From positions 17,255,501 through 17,319,500 of the forward strand of contig JAJNNQ010000019.1 in the NCBI GenBank assembly GCA_027886175.1: a DNA stretch of 64,000 nucleotides. Reading direction: 5' to 3'. This DNA comes from Phylloscopus collybita (Eukaryota > Chordata > Aves > Passeriformes > Phylloscopidae). The notes under the pieces were generated by a model that searched no databases, was not told where the DNA came from, and worked only from the letters and a program-made list of their open reading frames with translations. Numbering within the stretch: the first letter of the stretch is position 1; every line of letters starts with the position of its first letter. Of this stretch, positions 41,301 through 49,600 are shown one piece after another. The translations under genes were made by a program, and so were the position numbers.

Positions 41301-42889
41301 ATCAGAGGCTGCTGAAATCCCACCAAAGGGCATTACAGAAATTAATCAGAACACCTCAGTCTGGTTTAAGGGGTTTCTTTTGACAGCCATCCAACAGACA
41401 GAAGCACATCCTTAAGACTGCACTGGGACTACCCACACAAGCTTTATGCTCGCTTGCAAGGGTTTGAAAAAAAATCCAAACAATGACATTAGATCCATTC
41501 CCTGGCATGACACTGCAAAGGACATTTCTGTAAAGCATCTGTGCCAGCAAAGCCCTGAGCACAGGAGCTATGCACAGGGGGTTTTCAAGGAGTTTGACAT
41601 AAACTACATTGGAAGTTGAGCAGATCTTCGAGGGCCTTCTCACAAATGTCATTTGGCAGTAGAGTACTGCTCTGAGAGTTGAAATTACAAACTCCCCAGA
41701 GGTGCCAGAGGACAGCATCAGGGCCAGGACCTGACCCAGCAAGCAAAACTACACAAAGCAAATTTATAACAGCCCTTCTTCAAGGCAACCAGTACCTAAC
41801 CCCAAGAGGTAAAGGAGTAACCCTCACTGCACTCGCAGGCAGATTGCTGAAATTAAAAATGAAAGACAATGAGAAGAAGGAAGCAAATGAATGTGCTGGC
41901 AAACAGCTGATGTGCTCTTGGTGAAGGGGAAAGCCTCCTGCCCAGGGCAGCAGCCTGGAGGCATCACAGAGACTCAGGCTGGGGGTCTCAGAATCACACA
42001 AGCAATGAGATTGTACAACACCTCTGAGGTCACTGAGTGCAACCTATGGCCCAACATCACCTTGTCAACTCGATCACAGCATTAAGTGTCATGTCCAGTT
42101 TTTCCTTAAACACCTCAGGGACGGTGACTTCACCACCTCCCTGGGTAGCCCCTTCCAATGTTTAATCACCCTTTCTGTGAAGAAATTCTTCCTAATGACC
42201 TCCCCTGGTGCATTTTAAGACTATGCCCTCTCATCACTTGTTATCTCAGAGAAGAGCCTGACAACCACTCAGCTCCACTCTACAGTCAGGAAGCTGAAAG
42301 CAAAAAGGTTCCCCTCGAACCACAGCTCCTTCAGCCAGTCCTGGTGCTCTAGACCCTTCCCCAGCTGCATTATCCTTCTCTGGACATGCTCCAGCCCCTC
42401 ACTGTCCTTCCTGAACTGAGGGGCCCCTCTCCCGGCGCACAGAACCGAGGCGTGCCCCGCTCCGGCCGATACTCACATCCGCCCCACGCCCTCGTACATG
42501 CGGGTCTCGTCCACCAGCATCATCACCTCCGTGTCGGTGAGGTGCGCGTGCTTCTTGGTTTTGGTGAGCTGTTCGATCTGCAGGTCGGCCAGTTTGACCT
42601 TCTGCTGCGTGTCCATCACCTTGGCCTGCAGCTCGGTGAAGGCCTGGCCAGGGGAGAGCGCCGGGGTGAGGAACGGCGGGGGCACAACCGGCCCCGGGTG
42701 CGGGCAGGAGGGGACCGGCCGGGGCGACGCTGGGACACGGAGGGGGACACGGGTGGGGTAGGGGGACACACACAGTGGGCAGGACACACAGAGGAAACGC
42801 GGGGCACGAGGAGGGAGCGCACAGGGAAGAAGGACGCACGGGCGGGGGTCTCCTACCTTCTTCAGCTCCAGGTCCACGGGCGCCGCCAT
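11292..42889 (-). CDS. PFDN1: PFDN1, prefoldin subunit 1 (complete, 4 coding exons)
   Basis: Prefoldin subunit 1 is a beta-class subunit of the hexameric cytosolic prefoldin chaperone, which captures nascent actin and tubulin and hands them to the TRiC/CCT chaperonin. Coding exons, in transcript order, are 42857-42889, 42477-42643, 27299-27383 and 11292-11375. They total 369 nt, giving 122 residues, the same length as the human protein. The start MAAPVDLELKK, the helix after it (residues about 12-50), the hairpin region MYEGVGRMFIL and the second helix ending EMLMARRAQ are all typical. Phases agree: exon 1/2 phase 0, exon 2/3 splits Met67 as AT|G, exon 3/4 phase 0. Donors are GTAGGA, GTGAGT and GTAAGT. 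Introns are 213 bp, about 15.1 kb and about 15.9 kb. No frame damage is seen. Confidence 0.97.
15920..16253. repeat. TGCAGGCAGTGGCTTTGGGG minisatellite with higher-order structure
   Basis: Sixteen units of about 18-23 bp built on TGCAGGCAGTGGCTTTGGGG. Variants include TGCAGACAATGGATTTGGGG and a short TGCAGTGGCTTTGGGG. The order long-ACAATGGATTT-short recurs (near 16020-16090 and again near 16140-16210), which suggests multi-unit duplication. The G runs are on the plus strand, so the PFDN1 pre-mRNA carries the C-rich strand. Confidence 0.93.
23304..23339. promoter_or_regulatory. cluster of three GATA motifs in PFDN1 intron 3
   Basis: CTATCA at 23304-23309, TTATCA at 23314-23319 and TGATAA at 23334-23339 each match WGATAR on one strand within 36 bp. 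This is a motif observation only; chance occurrence in AT-rich intron is quite possible. Confidence 0.25.
23891..24260 (+). mobile_element. CR1 LINE 3' fragment
   Basis: Diverged CR1 3' end in plus orientation. It starts at GACAGGCTGAAAGCATTGG, has the block AGAAATTCTTTACTAATTGA, the block CCCAGAGAAGCTGTGG and the terminal CCATTCTATGATTCC. About 36 bp expected between CCATCCCTGG and CAATCTGG is missing. It is antisense to PFDN1, in intron 3. Confidence 0.9.
25844..25921. repeat. 39-bp tandem duplication
   Basis: Two adjacent copies of a 39-bp segment beginning CCAGCCACATTCCACCTG, differing at one T/C position. It lies in PFDN1 intron 3 and looks recent given the single mismatch. Confidence 0.9.
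27299..27383 (-). CDS. PFDN1: PFDN1 coding exon 3
   Basis: Completes Met67 and encodes residues 68-95, from FILQPKGVIHNQLLEKQ to KIKELE: the end of the hairpin and the start of the second helix. Acceptor CTTGTAG, donor GTAAGT. It is an isolated 85-bp exon between two introns of about 15-16 kb. Confidence 0.97.
27830..28213 (+). mobile_element. CR1 LINE 3' fragment
   Basis: Plus-orientation CR1 3' end, antisense to PFDN1. Recognisable blocks include AAAGGCTGAGGGAGTTGGGG, CCTGGAGAAGAACAGGCTCC, CTGTGGCTGCCCCATCCC and GAACCTTTCCAACCC. The terminal octamer repeat is degraded. Confidence 0.9.
33294..34320. repeat. homopolymer A runs in PFDN1 intron 2
   Basis: A runs of about 18 at 33294-33311 and about 22 at 34299-34320. 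On the transcribed strand these are U runs. They are not preceded by any recognisable gene copy, so I do not read them as tails of processed pseudogenes. Confidence 0.7.
39507..39554. repeat. paired poly-A runs
   Basis: Two A runs (20 nt at 39507-39526 and 18 nt at 39537-39554) separated by GAGGAAATTT. A low-complexity tract in PFDN1 intron 2. Confidence 0.85.
41986..42427 (-). mobile_element. CR1 LINE 3' fragment next to PFDN1 exon 2
   Basis: Minus-orientation CR1, the same sense as PFDN1. Read on the minus strand it begins with a block containing GGCTGGAGCATGTCCAGAG and ends in the Trp/Cys-free 3' UTR-like block near 41990. It ends about 50 bp from the exon 2 donor at 42471-42476. Confidence 0.9.
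42477..42643 (-). CDS. PFDN1: PFDN1 coding exon 2
   Basis: Residues 12-66 plus two bases of Met67, starting AFTELQAKVMDTQQKV and ending MYEGVGR. It holds most of the first coiled-coil helix and the first strand of the beta hairpin. The acceptor is CCTGGCCAG and the donor GTGAGT. A CR1 fragment ends only about 50 bp past this donor. Confidence 0.97.
42857..42889 (-). CDS. PFDN1: PFDN1 coding exon 1
   Basis: Encodes MAAPVDLELKK. ATG is at 42887-42889 in the context ACAAGATGGCGGC, with A at -3 and G at +4. The donor is GTAGGA at 42851-42856, a GT donor with a weak +4 to +6. The exon end matches the conserved codon-11 boundary. Confidence 0.96.
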
Positions 42890-42893
42890 CTTG
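42882..42893 (-). promoter_or_regulatory. PFDN1: TISU / YY1 element over the PFDN1 start codon
   Basis: On the minus strand the start reads CAAGATGGCGGC, which fits the TISU consensus SAASATGGCGGC at every position and also the YY1 core AAGATGGCGGC. TISU genes are known to have very short 5' UTRs and scanning-independent initiation. It implies a transcription start within a few tens of bases of the ATG. Confidence 0.8.
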
Positions 42894-42903
42894 TCCGCGG
42901 ACG

Positions 42904-42926
42904 GCGCATGCGCGGAGGGGCGGGGG
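42904..42926 (-). promoter_or_regulatory. PFDN1: NRF1 site and GC box in PFDN1 core promoter
   Basis: GCGCATGCGC at 42904-42913 is the perfect palindromic NRF1 core, followed by a GC box at 42917-42926. They sit 15-37 bp upstream of the start codon, around the likely transcription start. Confidence 0.65.
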
Positions 42927-42958
42927 CAGCCAGGGCCCCACCCGCGGGCGGGACGCGC

Positions 42959-43318
42959 TGTGGGACCGGCACCGGTACCGGCACCGACACCGACCGGGCC
43001 GGGAGCTGCTGTGGCACCGGCACCGACCGGGCCGGGGGCTGCTGTGGGACCGGCACCGGCACCGACCGGGCCGGGAGCTGCTGTGGCACCGGCACCGACC
43101 GGGCCGGGGGCTGCTGTGGCACCGGCACCGGCACCGACCGGGCCGGGGGCTGTTGTGGGACCGGTACCGACACCGACCGGGCCAGGGGCTGCTGTGGCAC
43201 CGGTACCGGCACCGACACCGACCAGGCCGGGGGCTGCTGTGGCACCGGCACCGATCAGGCCGGGGGCTGCTCTGGGACCGGCACCGGCACCGACCTTGCC
43301 GGGGGCTGCCGTGAGGGC
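42959..43318. repeat. nine-unit GC-rich VNTR upstream of PFDN1
   Basis: Nine tandem units of the form TGTGGCACCGGCACCGACC then GGGCCGGGGGCTGC. Unit lengths are 33, 39, 45 or 51 bp, that is 33 plus a variable number of ACCGGC-type hexamers. All are multiples of three, so open frames run through it on both strands. It starts about 70 bp upstream of the PFDN1 ATG. Confidence 0.93.
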
Positions 43319-43471
43319 TCCTCACGGTGCCCTGGCGGGCCCGGCTGCACCGGTGGCGTTGTGGGCCCGAGACCGGCTCGTCGGTCGGTCCGGTGTCCCC
43401 GGCCCGGGCGCGCGGCCTTAGGAGAAGGCTCGGAGCGGCCGGAGGGGGAGAACCATCCCTGCCTTGGCTGG

Positions 43472-44085
43472 AAACCGTAGAATGTTAAGGAGCTGGAGGG
43501 CCCTTAAAGGTCATCTCATCCCAAGTCCCCCCTGCCATGGGCAGGGACGCCTTCCACTATCCCAGGTTGCTCCAAACCCCATCCAACCTTGCCTTGGACA
43601 TTCCCAAGGATGGGGCAGCCACAGCTTCTACAGGCAGCCTGTTCCCATCCCTCACCACCCTCACAATAAAGAATGGCTTCCACATATCAAAATTTTATAT
43701 ACCATCTACACCTAAATTTTCCTCCTTTCAATTTGTGCCTATTACTCTTCATCCTGTCACCACAGTTTCTGGTGAAGAGTCCCTCTCTGGCTTCCTTGGA
43801 GCTCCTTCAGACAGTGATAGGTTGCAATGAGTTCTCCACTCAACCTCCCCTCCACCAGAACAGCCCCAGCTCTCTCAGTCTGGGATCCTCCACTCCTCTT
43901 ACCAACTCTGGCCACAAAGTTCTTTCCTCTGGACTTGCTCCAGCAATTCCATGTTTTTCTTATGTTGGAGACACCAGAACTGTACATGGTAGAGGGGAAG
44001 AATCGCTTCTGACCTGCTGGCCATGCTCCTTTGGCTGCAGCCCAGGATCCTGTTGGTTTCTCTCTGCCTCAAGGCTCTCTAGCAG
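43472..44085 (-). mobile_element. CR1 LINE 3' fragment
   Basis: Minus-orientation CR1, about 600 bp. Read on the plus strand, the 3' end shows GGGCAGGGACGCCTTCCAC and the inner part shows TTCTCCACTCAACCTCCCC and CAGCCCCAGCTCTCTCAG. It lies just upstream of the PFDN1 promoter island. Confidence 0.9.
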
Positions 44086-44261
44086 AGCCAGCAACTCCCC
44101 TGCTCTCACTTCCCCCCAGGGAAGAGGAAAGAAGTGGTTTGGAGGTTATGTTTACTGCAAAGTAAGGAATCGTTCCTGACCCACTGTATAAAGTGATGCT
44201 TGCTGGAATTACCTCAGTTCCAGAAATCTGCCATCACCCCAAGAATAGCTGAAATTCCACT

Positions 44262-44350
44262 CATTGCTCCAAACCCCATCCAACCTTGCCTTGGACATTC
44301 CCAAGGATGGGGCAGCCACAGCTTCTACAGGCAACCTGTTCCCATCCAGC
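44262..44350 (-). mobile_element. short CR1 fragment, near-identical to 43567-43650
   Basis: An 84-bp segment (44264-44347) that matches 43567-43650 with one mismatch (a G to A near its end). Sequence on both sides is unrelated to the first copy. Confidence 0.85.
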
Positions 44351-44402
44351 TGGGATTCCTTTCAGGACAGGTGTGAGTCCATCTCTGGATTTTCTTCTGC
44401 CA

Positions 44403-44535
44403 AATCATAGAACCATCAGAATACTATTTGGCCAGAAGGGACCTTTGGGATAATCCAGTCCACCTTCCAGGGGACCATGTTGCTCAAAGCCACATTCAGT
44501 CTGGCCTTGAACAGCTTCTCTGGGCAACCTGTGCC
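44403..44535 (-). mobile_element. CR1 LINE 3' terminal fragment
   Basis: Minus-orientation CR1 terminus. The plus strand reads AATCATAGAACCATCAGAA, then GGCCAGAAGGGACCTTTGGG and CTTGAACAGCTTCTCTGGGC. The terminal ATTCTATGAT-type repeat is partly preserved. Confidence 0.75.
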
Positions 44536-44879
44536 AGACAAATGCTGGCTTAAAACCAGCAGGGACCATTCCCAAATGAATGGATCAGTGGCCAGAGTGG
44601 CTTTATTCATACCAGAGGCAGCTTCGCTTGGTGAGCAGACACACAAACGTCACGCTCCTCCCAAAGCACCAGCTGGCAAAGATGAAGAAAATCTCTGAAA
44701 TAATCCACATGGGGCCAAGCCGGGATGGATCTTGTCCCCAGCTCCCCAAGGATGGCACAAGCTAATCCAGCAGGCCTGACCACACACTCAGGGTCTCTGC
44801 TGCTGTTGGCAGTAGCTCAGAATGCAGCCTCCGGAATTCTGACTCCTTTCCACCCTCCACGGTTAAATTAACAACCCAT

Positions 44880-46530
44880 GCGTTTGTTACAAAGTGTTAT
44901 TTATTAGAATATTACATTGCACTTAAAAAATAAGAGAGGTCTGACCCTGTCATCTTGACCTACACGAAGGACGCAGGGCCGGACCTACAATAAATATAAA
45001 TACTATGTACAGTTTATCTAAAATAAATATATAATTTAAAATGAAAAATATCTTGTTAAATAGCTGTTACCCTCCCTCCCCCACCCCCACCAACTCCTGC
45101 GGCGAAGGAAGCCCCGAGCCCGGTCTCCTCCCTTTCACAGCTTGTTCCTCGGCGTGCACTGCAGCGGACGGAGAGCCGCCGGAGAGAGCCCTCCGTGCCT
45201 TCCTCTCAGCACCGCTCCCGAGCCCGCTCCGTCCCGGAGCTGCCCGAGCAGCCCCTCCGGTGCCGTCCTGGTTCTCCAGCGAGCCCCCAGCGTGCCGCAG
45301 CCCCTGCCGCTGGCGCCTCGGTCTCGCCCCTTCCAGGAGGTAGAAGTGCATTAGTGCCGACTCCTGTAAGAGAGAGAGAGAGGAGGGAGAGCTGACACCG
45401 CCAGCCCGGGCTGCTCCGCCACAGAGCGCTCCCTGCCTGGTGGGACTGATTTTAATTAATTTAAGAGGTGCCGACCCACCCAGCCCGGCGGGAGAACCTT
45501 CGTGCTCACCCGAGCCACAGCGGCCGCTCGCTGCCCCTCGGGGCTGGAGCCGGGAGGATGGGAGCCAAGGTAATCCACTATGCTTCCCTTCTGGGAACCA
45601 CAGCGCTTTTCCCCCTGGATGCATCCACCCCAGTAATCCCCAGGGTAAAGGGGACAGCGAGGAAAGACTTGTGATTTGGAAAGCCAAGTCTCCTTCCTGA
45701 AAATTCAGCTCCTATGAACAGCTGAAGTTCCCACCCCCCAACACTGCGATGAACATGACAGAAATTCTCCGAAGGCATTACTTCATCCTCACAAAGAACA
45801 AAGGCTTTTCTCTTTTTTTTTTTTTTTAAGAAGAGAAGTAGCTGTAATATGTATGACCACATCTAACGTCAGGATTTAGATCAGATCAGAGGAAGTTTGA
45901 CAGATTTTCAGCACCCGGCCCTGCAGCCACCCCTGGGGCAGAGCACACACCCCAACCCAGCCAGAGGAACACGGCATGGGCTGGCAGCAAGATCCCCCTG
46001 TGCCAAGCTGATAGGCACAGGGCTGATAGGCAGTGCTTTGGTGCAAGTAATAAGCAGAGTGGGAATGAAAAGGAAAGGGGTTTTTTACACATGTATATAA
46101 ATAGAGGCAATATCTAAGGAGGGGAAGTGACTCAGAGGGTCAGGGAAGGAGCAAAATGAACGGGGGGGAAAAAAAAAACCTAAACAAAACAGAAGCAGCT
46201 TCCCTACTACCAAACATCACCAAAACCTGGAACACCAGCACAAGACAGGGACTTGGGGTTAAAAAGAAGGACATAGGAATGATAGGGGTGCCAGGGGACA
46301 GGGATTTCAGCAGGAAGGGGAGAAGAGAAGACTGGAGCCCCACAGGGCAGCCCAGACTCTCAGCCAGCTGCTTCTCCAGACTCAGACTGCCTTCAGCTCC
46401 TGCCTAGCTCTGGTACAGGATCCACATAGCAGCCCCAGCCAGCACAAACAGCAGAGCCCCTGGATGCCCCCCAGCCCCACTGCTGCCCCGTGCCCAGCTC
46501 AGGGGCTCACCTCGCCAGCACCTGGCATCC
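44880..46530 (-). other. HBEGF: HBEGF 3' UTR (inferred extent)
   Basis: About 1.65 kb from the stop codon to an AATAAA on the minus strand (TTTATT at 44900-44905 on the plus strand). Long 3' UTRs are known for HBEGF. The distal part is AU-rich, with three ATTTA pentamers on the transcript strand (44991-44995, 44997-45001, 45024-45028). The middle, about 45100-45560, is unusually G+C-rich. An earlier polyadenylation site cannot be excluded. Confidence 0.65.
44981..45040 (-). promoter_or_regulatory. HBEGF: AU-rich element in HBEGF 3' UTR
   Basis: On the transcript strand this block has three ATTTA pentamers in an almost G/C-free context. AREs are a known feature of unstable growth-factor and immediate-early mRNAs. 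It sits about 90-140 nt before the putative poly(A) signal. Confidence 0.6.
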
Positions 46531-46603
46531 TCAGTGATTCACAGTGATGCCCAGCTTGATTTTCTCTTCGTTTTCTACATCGTAGCCACCCCTCTTGTGA
46601 CAC
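46531..46603 (-). CDS. HBEGF: HBEGF coding exon 5 (cytoplasmic tail)
   Basis: Completes Arg186 and encodes CHKRGGYDVENEEKIKLGIT then VNH, with stop TGA at 46531-46533. The acceptor is CCTCACAG. The tail keeps the conserved RGGYDVENEEK core. Confidence 0.97.
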
Positions 46604-49600
46604 CTGTGAGGCCAAGCAAAGGGATGCTCAGGGCACGGAGAAGGCCCTGCCACCCTCCTCTTGCTCACGATCTTCCCAGGGACGAAGATCTGAGAGCTCA
46701 GGCCCGTGGCCACTCACCTGAGCATCAGCAGGGCTGCGATGATGAGGAGACACAGGCAGGACAGGACCACAGCAACGACGGCCAGGGCTGTGGTGTGGTC
46801 GTAGGCGCTGGGCGGGTGCTCCACCGGCAGCAAGAGGCCGTGGCAGCGCTCTCCGTGATAGCCTGGCTGGCATCTGGGCGAGAAGGAAACTTGTAAAGAT
46901 CAGGGCTGGGCAAGGACAGGAGGTCTTTATGCCCCCACACACCCCATGGGAAGGAGATGCCTCCATGCTCAGCCTTAACCAGCACTCTGGTTCCACTCAG
47001 TCCCCACACCCCTGAGCTGGGAGGGCTGATGTCACCATCATCTCTGTTGTACTGGTAAATGAAGCTTCTCCTGCATTTGGTGAAGACTACTAGAAGAGTT
47101 GAGCTCTCTCCCAGTAGAAGGCACTGGGGTCTGTGTTTTTCCCAGTCACCCCCAGGTGTTGCCCAGACTACCTCTGGAAGTGGGAAGGGAGCAGTGAGGC
47201 AGCTGGCCCAGCATTTCCCATGGAGCAGGATGTCCCTGCACACCCTGCCAGCTCAGAAGTGTCCCATCCCTGGAGATTTGGGAGGTTGTTCATGTAACAG
47301 AAATAACGCTCCACACAGGCTGGGAGGCTTCCAGTCCTCCCTGAGCCACATTGCACTGATGCAACCAGATAAATATATCCCTCTATATCCAGCACCACTG
47401 ACCCTCTGTCTGATCTCCAGCCCAGCCCTCCTCCTGGGCTCACAATGCCAGCATCGTTTCCCAGGCACAGCAGCAAGGCTGGGCACATGGCAAAGGTGCA
47501 GGAGCCAGTCCATCAGCATCCTCATTCCACCCTGAGCCCCAGGAAGCAACACTCCAGGAGACCTTGTGACAGAGGCACAGCCAACCACCAAAAGCAGCCA
47601 CAACCAAGTGACAACAGCCAACACGAGGCCTCTACCAGAGGAGACTGGGGAAATTGGCCACTGCTACTAAAAACTCTGATGGCTCTGAGAGATGCCACCC
47701 AAGGATGGACCACCATGCTGAAGAGACACAGCCAGCTCTCAAATCCCTGCTGCTTGCCTGTGTCCCAGGTTCTCTCAAGCCCCAGAGATCTGGGCAGGGG
47801 ACACCTGGCTGTCCCAGCCCTAGGCCAGAGTGCTGCAACCCACATTGTGCTGGGTCACCAATCCCAACTGAGCCTGCAAAGATGTCCCCTAAGTGGTAGC
47901 CCTGAGTGCCCTGTGCAAGGGCCCAGCTTTATGACAAATTCAACAGGGAGAAAACAAGGGAGTTAGAAGAGCTCTATGGAGCTTGATCCTTGCAGATTGC
48001 AGATCCTGTGGGCACCATAAGCCAGGGAACTATTATCTTCCCTGGGCTCAAGGCTGGGTGGCTCAGAGGATTGATAGTGAAGGACAAAGCCTCTTACATA
48101 TCTGCTGGCTCAAGTCCTGCCCACGTCAGTGGGGATCAACTATGCACCCCGAGGTATTTCCTGCAGCAGCAGTGCTGTACCCAGGTGCCCCAGCTGCAGG
48201 CAAACACTTTCTCCTCCACTTGCCTCATCTAGTCCCTGCTTGCAGGGAGGGGTACACAGCCCTGTTTTCCATCAGGCCAAGGGACAGCTCGGGCATGGCT
48301 TTGGCAGCCTGTCCCCAAAGGTGCTACCTCCATGGCAGGGGTGCTCCTCCCACCTGCACTGATGTGCCCTGGCAGATGCAGGAGCCCTGAGATCTCACAG
48401 AGGGGGGATTGACAGTGACAGGGTCAGGATGAGGTTTCCCACATCAGACCTGCAGAAGCCCTCAGCTGCCAGACCCCAGCCCTACAGAGCATTCTGCACT
48501 CCCCAGCATGGCAGCTCGGCCAGAGCTCCCCGTGCTGGCAGGGAACTCTGCCTCTAAGGCCATGACAGGTTTTGGGGGAGGGGTGGACATTTCTCCAGAA
48601 GTACAAGGAAGAGGCCGAGCTGTGCCTGCATGGGTAGGGAACATGCACTAAAAATATCTTGGCTTTTCCTCTGCCCGGCCTGGAGAATTGAAAGAACCAT
48701 GAGTAAGGCTCCCCCGGCACAGGCACACGCCAGGAACTCACATGCAAGAGGGAGCTCCCAGCTCTCGGATGTACTTGCACTCGCCGTGGATACAGAAATC
48801 CTTGTACTTCCGCAGGCACGGGTCTCTCTTCTTCCCCAGGCCTTTGCCTTTTCTTCTTTTATTGCCGTTCCCTTTCTTCTTGGGAGTAACGAGGCCTTGA
48901 GGCTTTGACAGGAAGGCAACTGAAAAACGATTTGGGGAGGAGAGAGCAGCAGTCAGATCAGCTCCACGTGCCAGCCAAAGGGAAGGCAAAGCCACAGCCC
49001 AGGGCTGCTACAACTGCTCAGCCCTGGCTCCCACAGCCCTTTGTGCAGGGAGCTGCCCCCCGAGCCCCGGGGTGGAGGGGCATTTTTGTTCAGCTCTTCA
49101 CAAATATCATGGCCTTTCCAATTCATAAGAACAATTCTCAAGGAAAGAAAGGAGTCGGGGCAGGGGGAACAGAGCTTTATACATCTCAAATGCTGCTATT
49201 ATATGCACCAGTTTCCACTGAATACAGAACATTGCTAATTGCCCCTTTATCTGGCCTTTATTTCCCTGACAAGCACAGACTTTTCTAAGACCCTATTCAT
49301 GGCTCTGATGGACTCTGCTTCCCGTGGGCACAAGGATGCCTTACTCACCCCAGGGCAGGATTAAAAGAGCAAGCCTGCCTTAAGTTTGGGTTTTGCAGAG
49401 CCAAAGAGATGGTGAGGGCATCGTTCCCATGAATTACAGCAGTATGTTTTAATTGTGGTGCAGTAACCAGCAGCTTTTGGTGCCAGACCAGCCCCCTGCT
49501 GGATTGGTGGAAACTGGAGCACCGAACTCCCTACCCAGACCCAGCCCAACGCCAGACACGGTACTGCGATGGTTTTTAAGGTGTGCAGATGCAAAAAAAA

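Larger units (their letters stand above)
27384..42476 (-). other. PFDN1: PFDN1 intron 2
   Basis: About 15.1 kb and AT-rich. It contains CR1 copies at 27830-28213 and 41986-42427 and many homopolymer runs (long A runs near 33294-33311, 34299-34320, 39507-39526 and 39537-39554; T runs near 35449-35466 and 39090-39101). No nested coding exon, tRNA or snoRNA could be recognised by eye. Confidence 0.75.
42420..43460. promoter_or_regulatory. PFDN1: PFDN1 promoter CpG island
   Basis: A CpG-dense block spans exon 2, intron 1, exon 1 and about 550 bp upstream. Immediately upstream of the ATG are a perfect TISU/YY1 element (42882-42893), an NRF1 core GCGCATGCGC (42904-42913) and a GC box GGGGCGGGGG (42917-42926). 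There is no TATA box. This is the usual architecture of a constitutively expressed gene. The VNTR at 42959-43318 occupies most of the upstream half. Confidence 0.8.
43461..44880. other. PFDN1-HBEGF intergenic region, CR1-rich
   Basis: Between the PFDN1 promoter and the HBEGF 3' end. Most of it is CR1-derived (43472-44085, 44262-44350, 44403-44535). The remaining 44536-44880 has nothing I recognise. Confidence 0.75.

Noticed and set aside
42959..43318. CRISPR-like spaced repeats
   Set aside because: Units are head-to-tail tandem copies without unique spacers, in a vertebrate promoter island.
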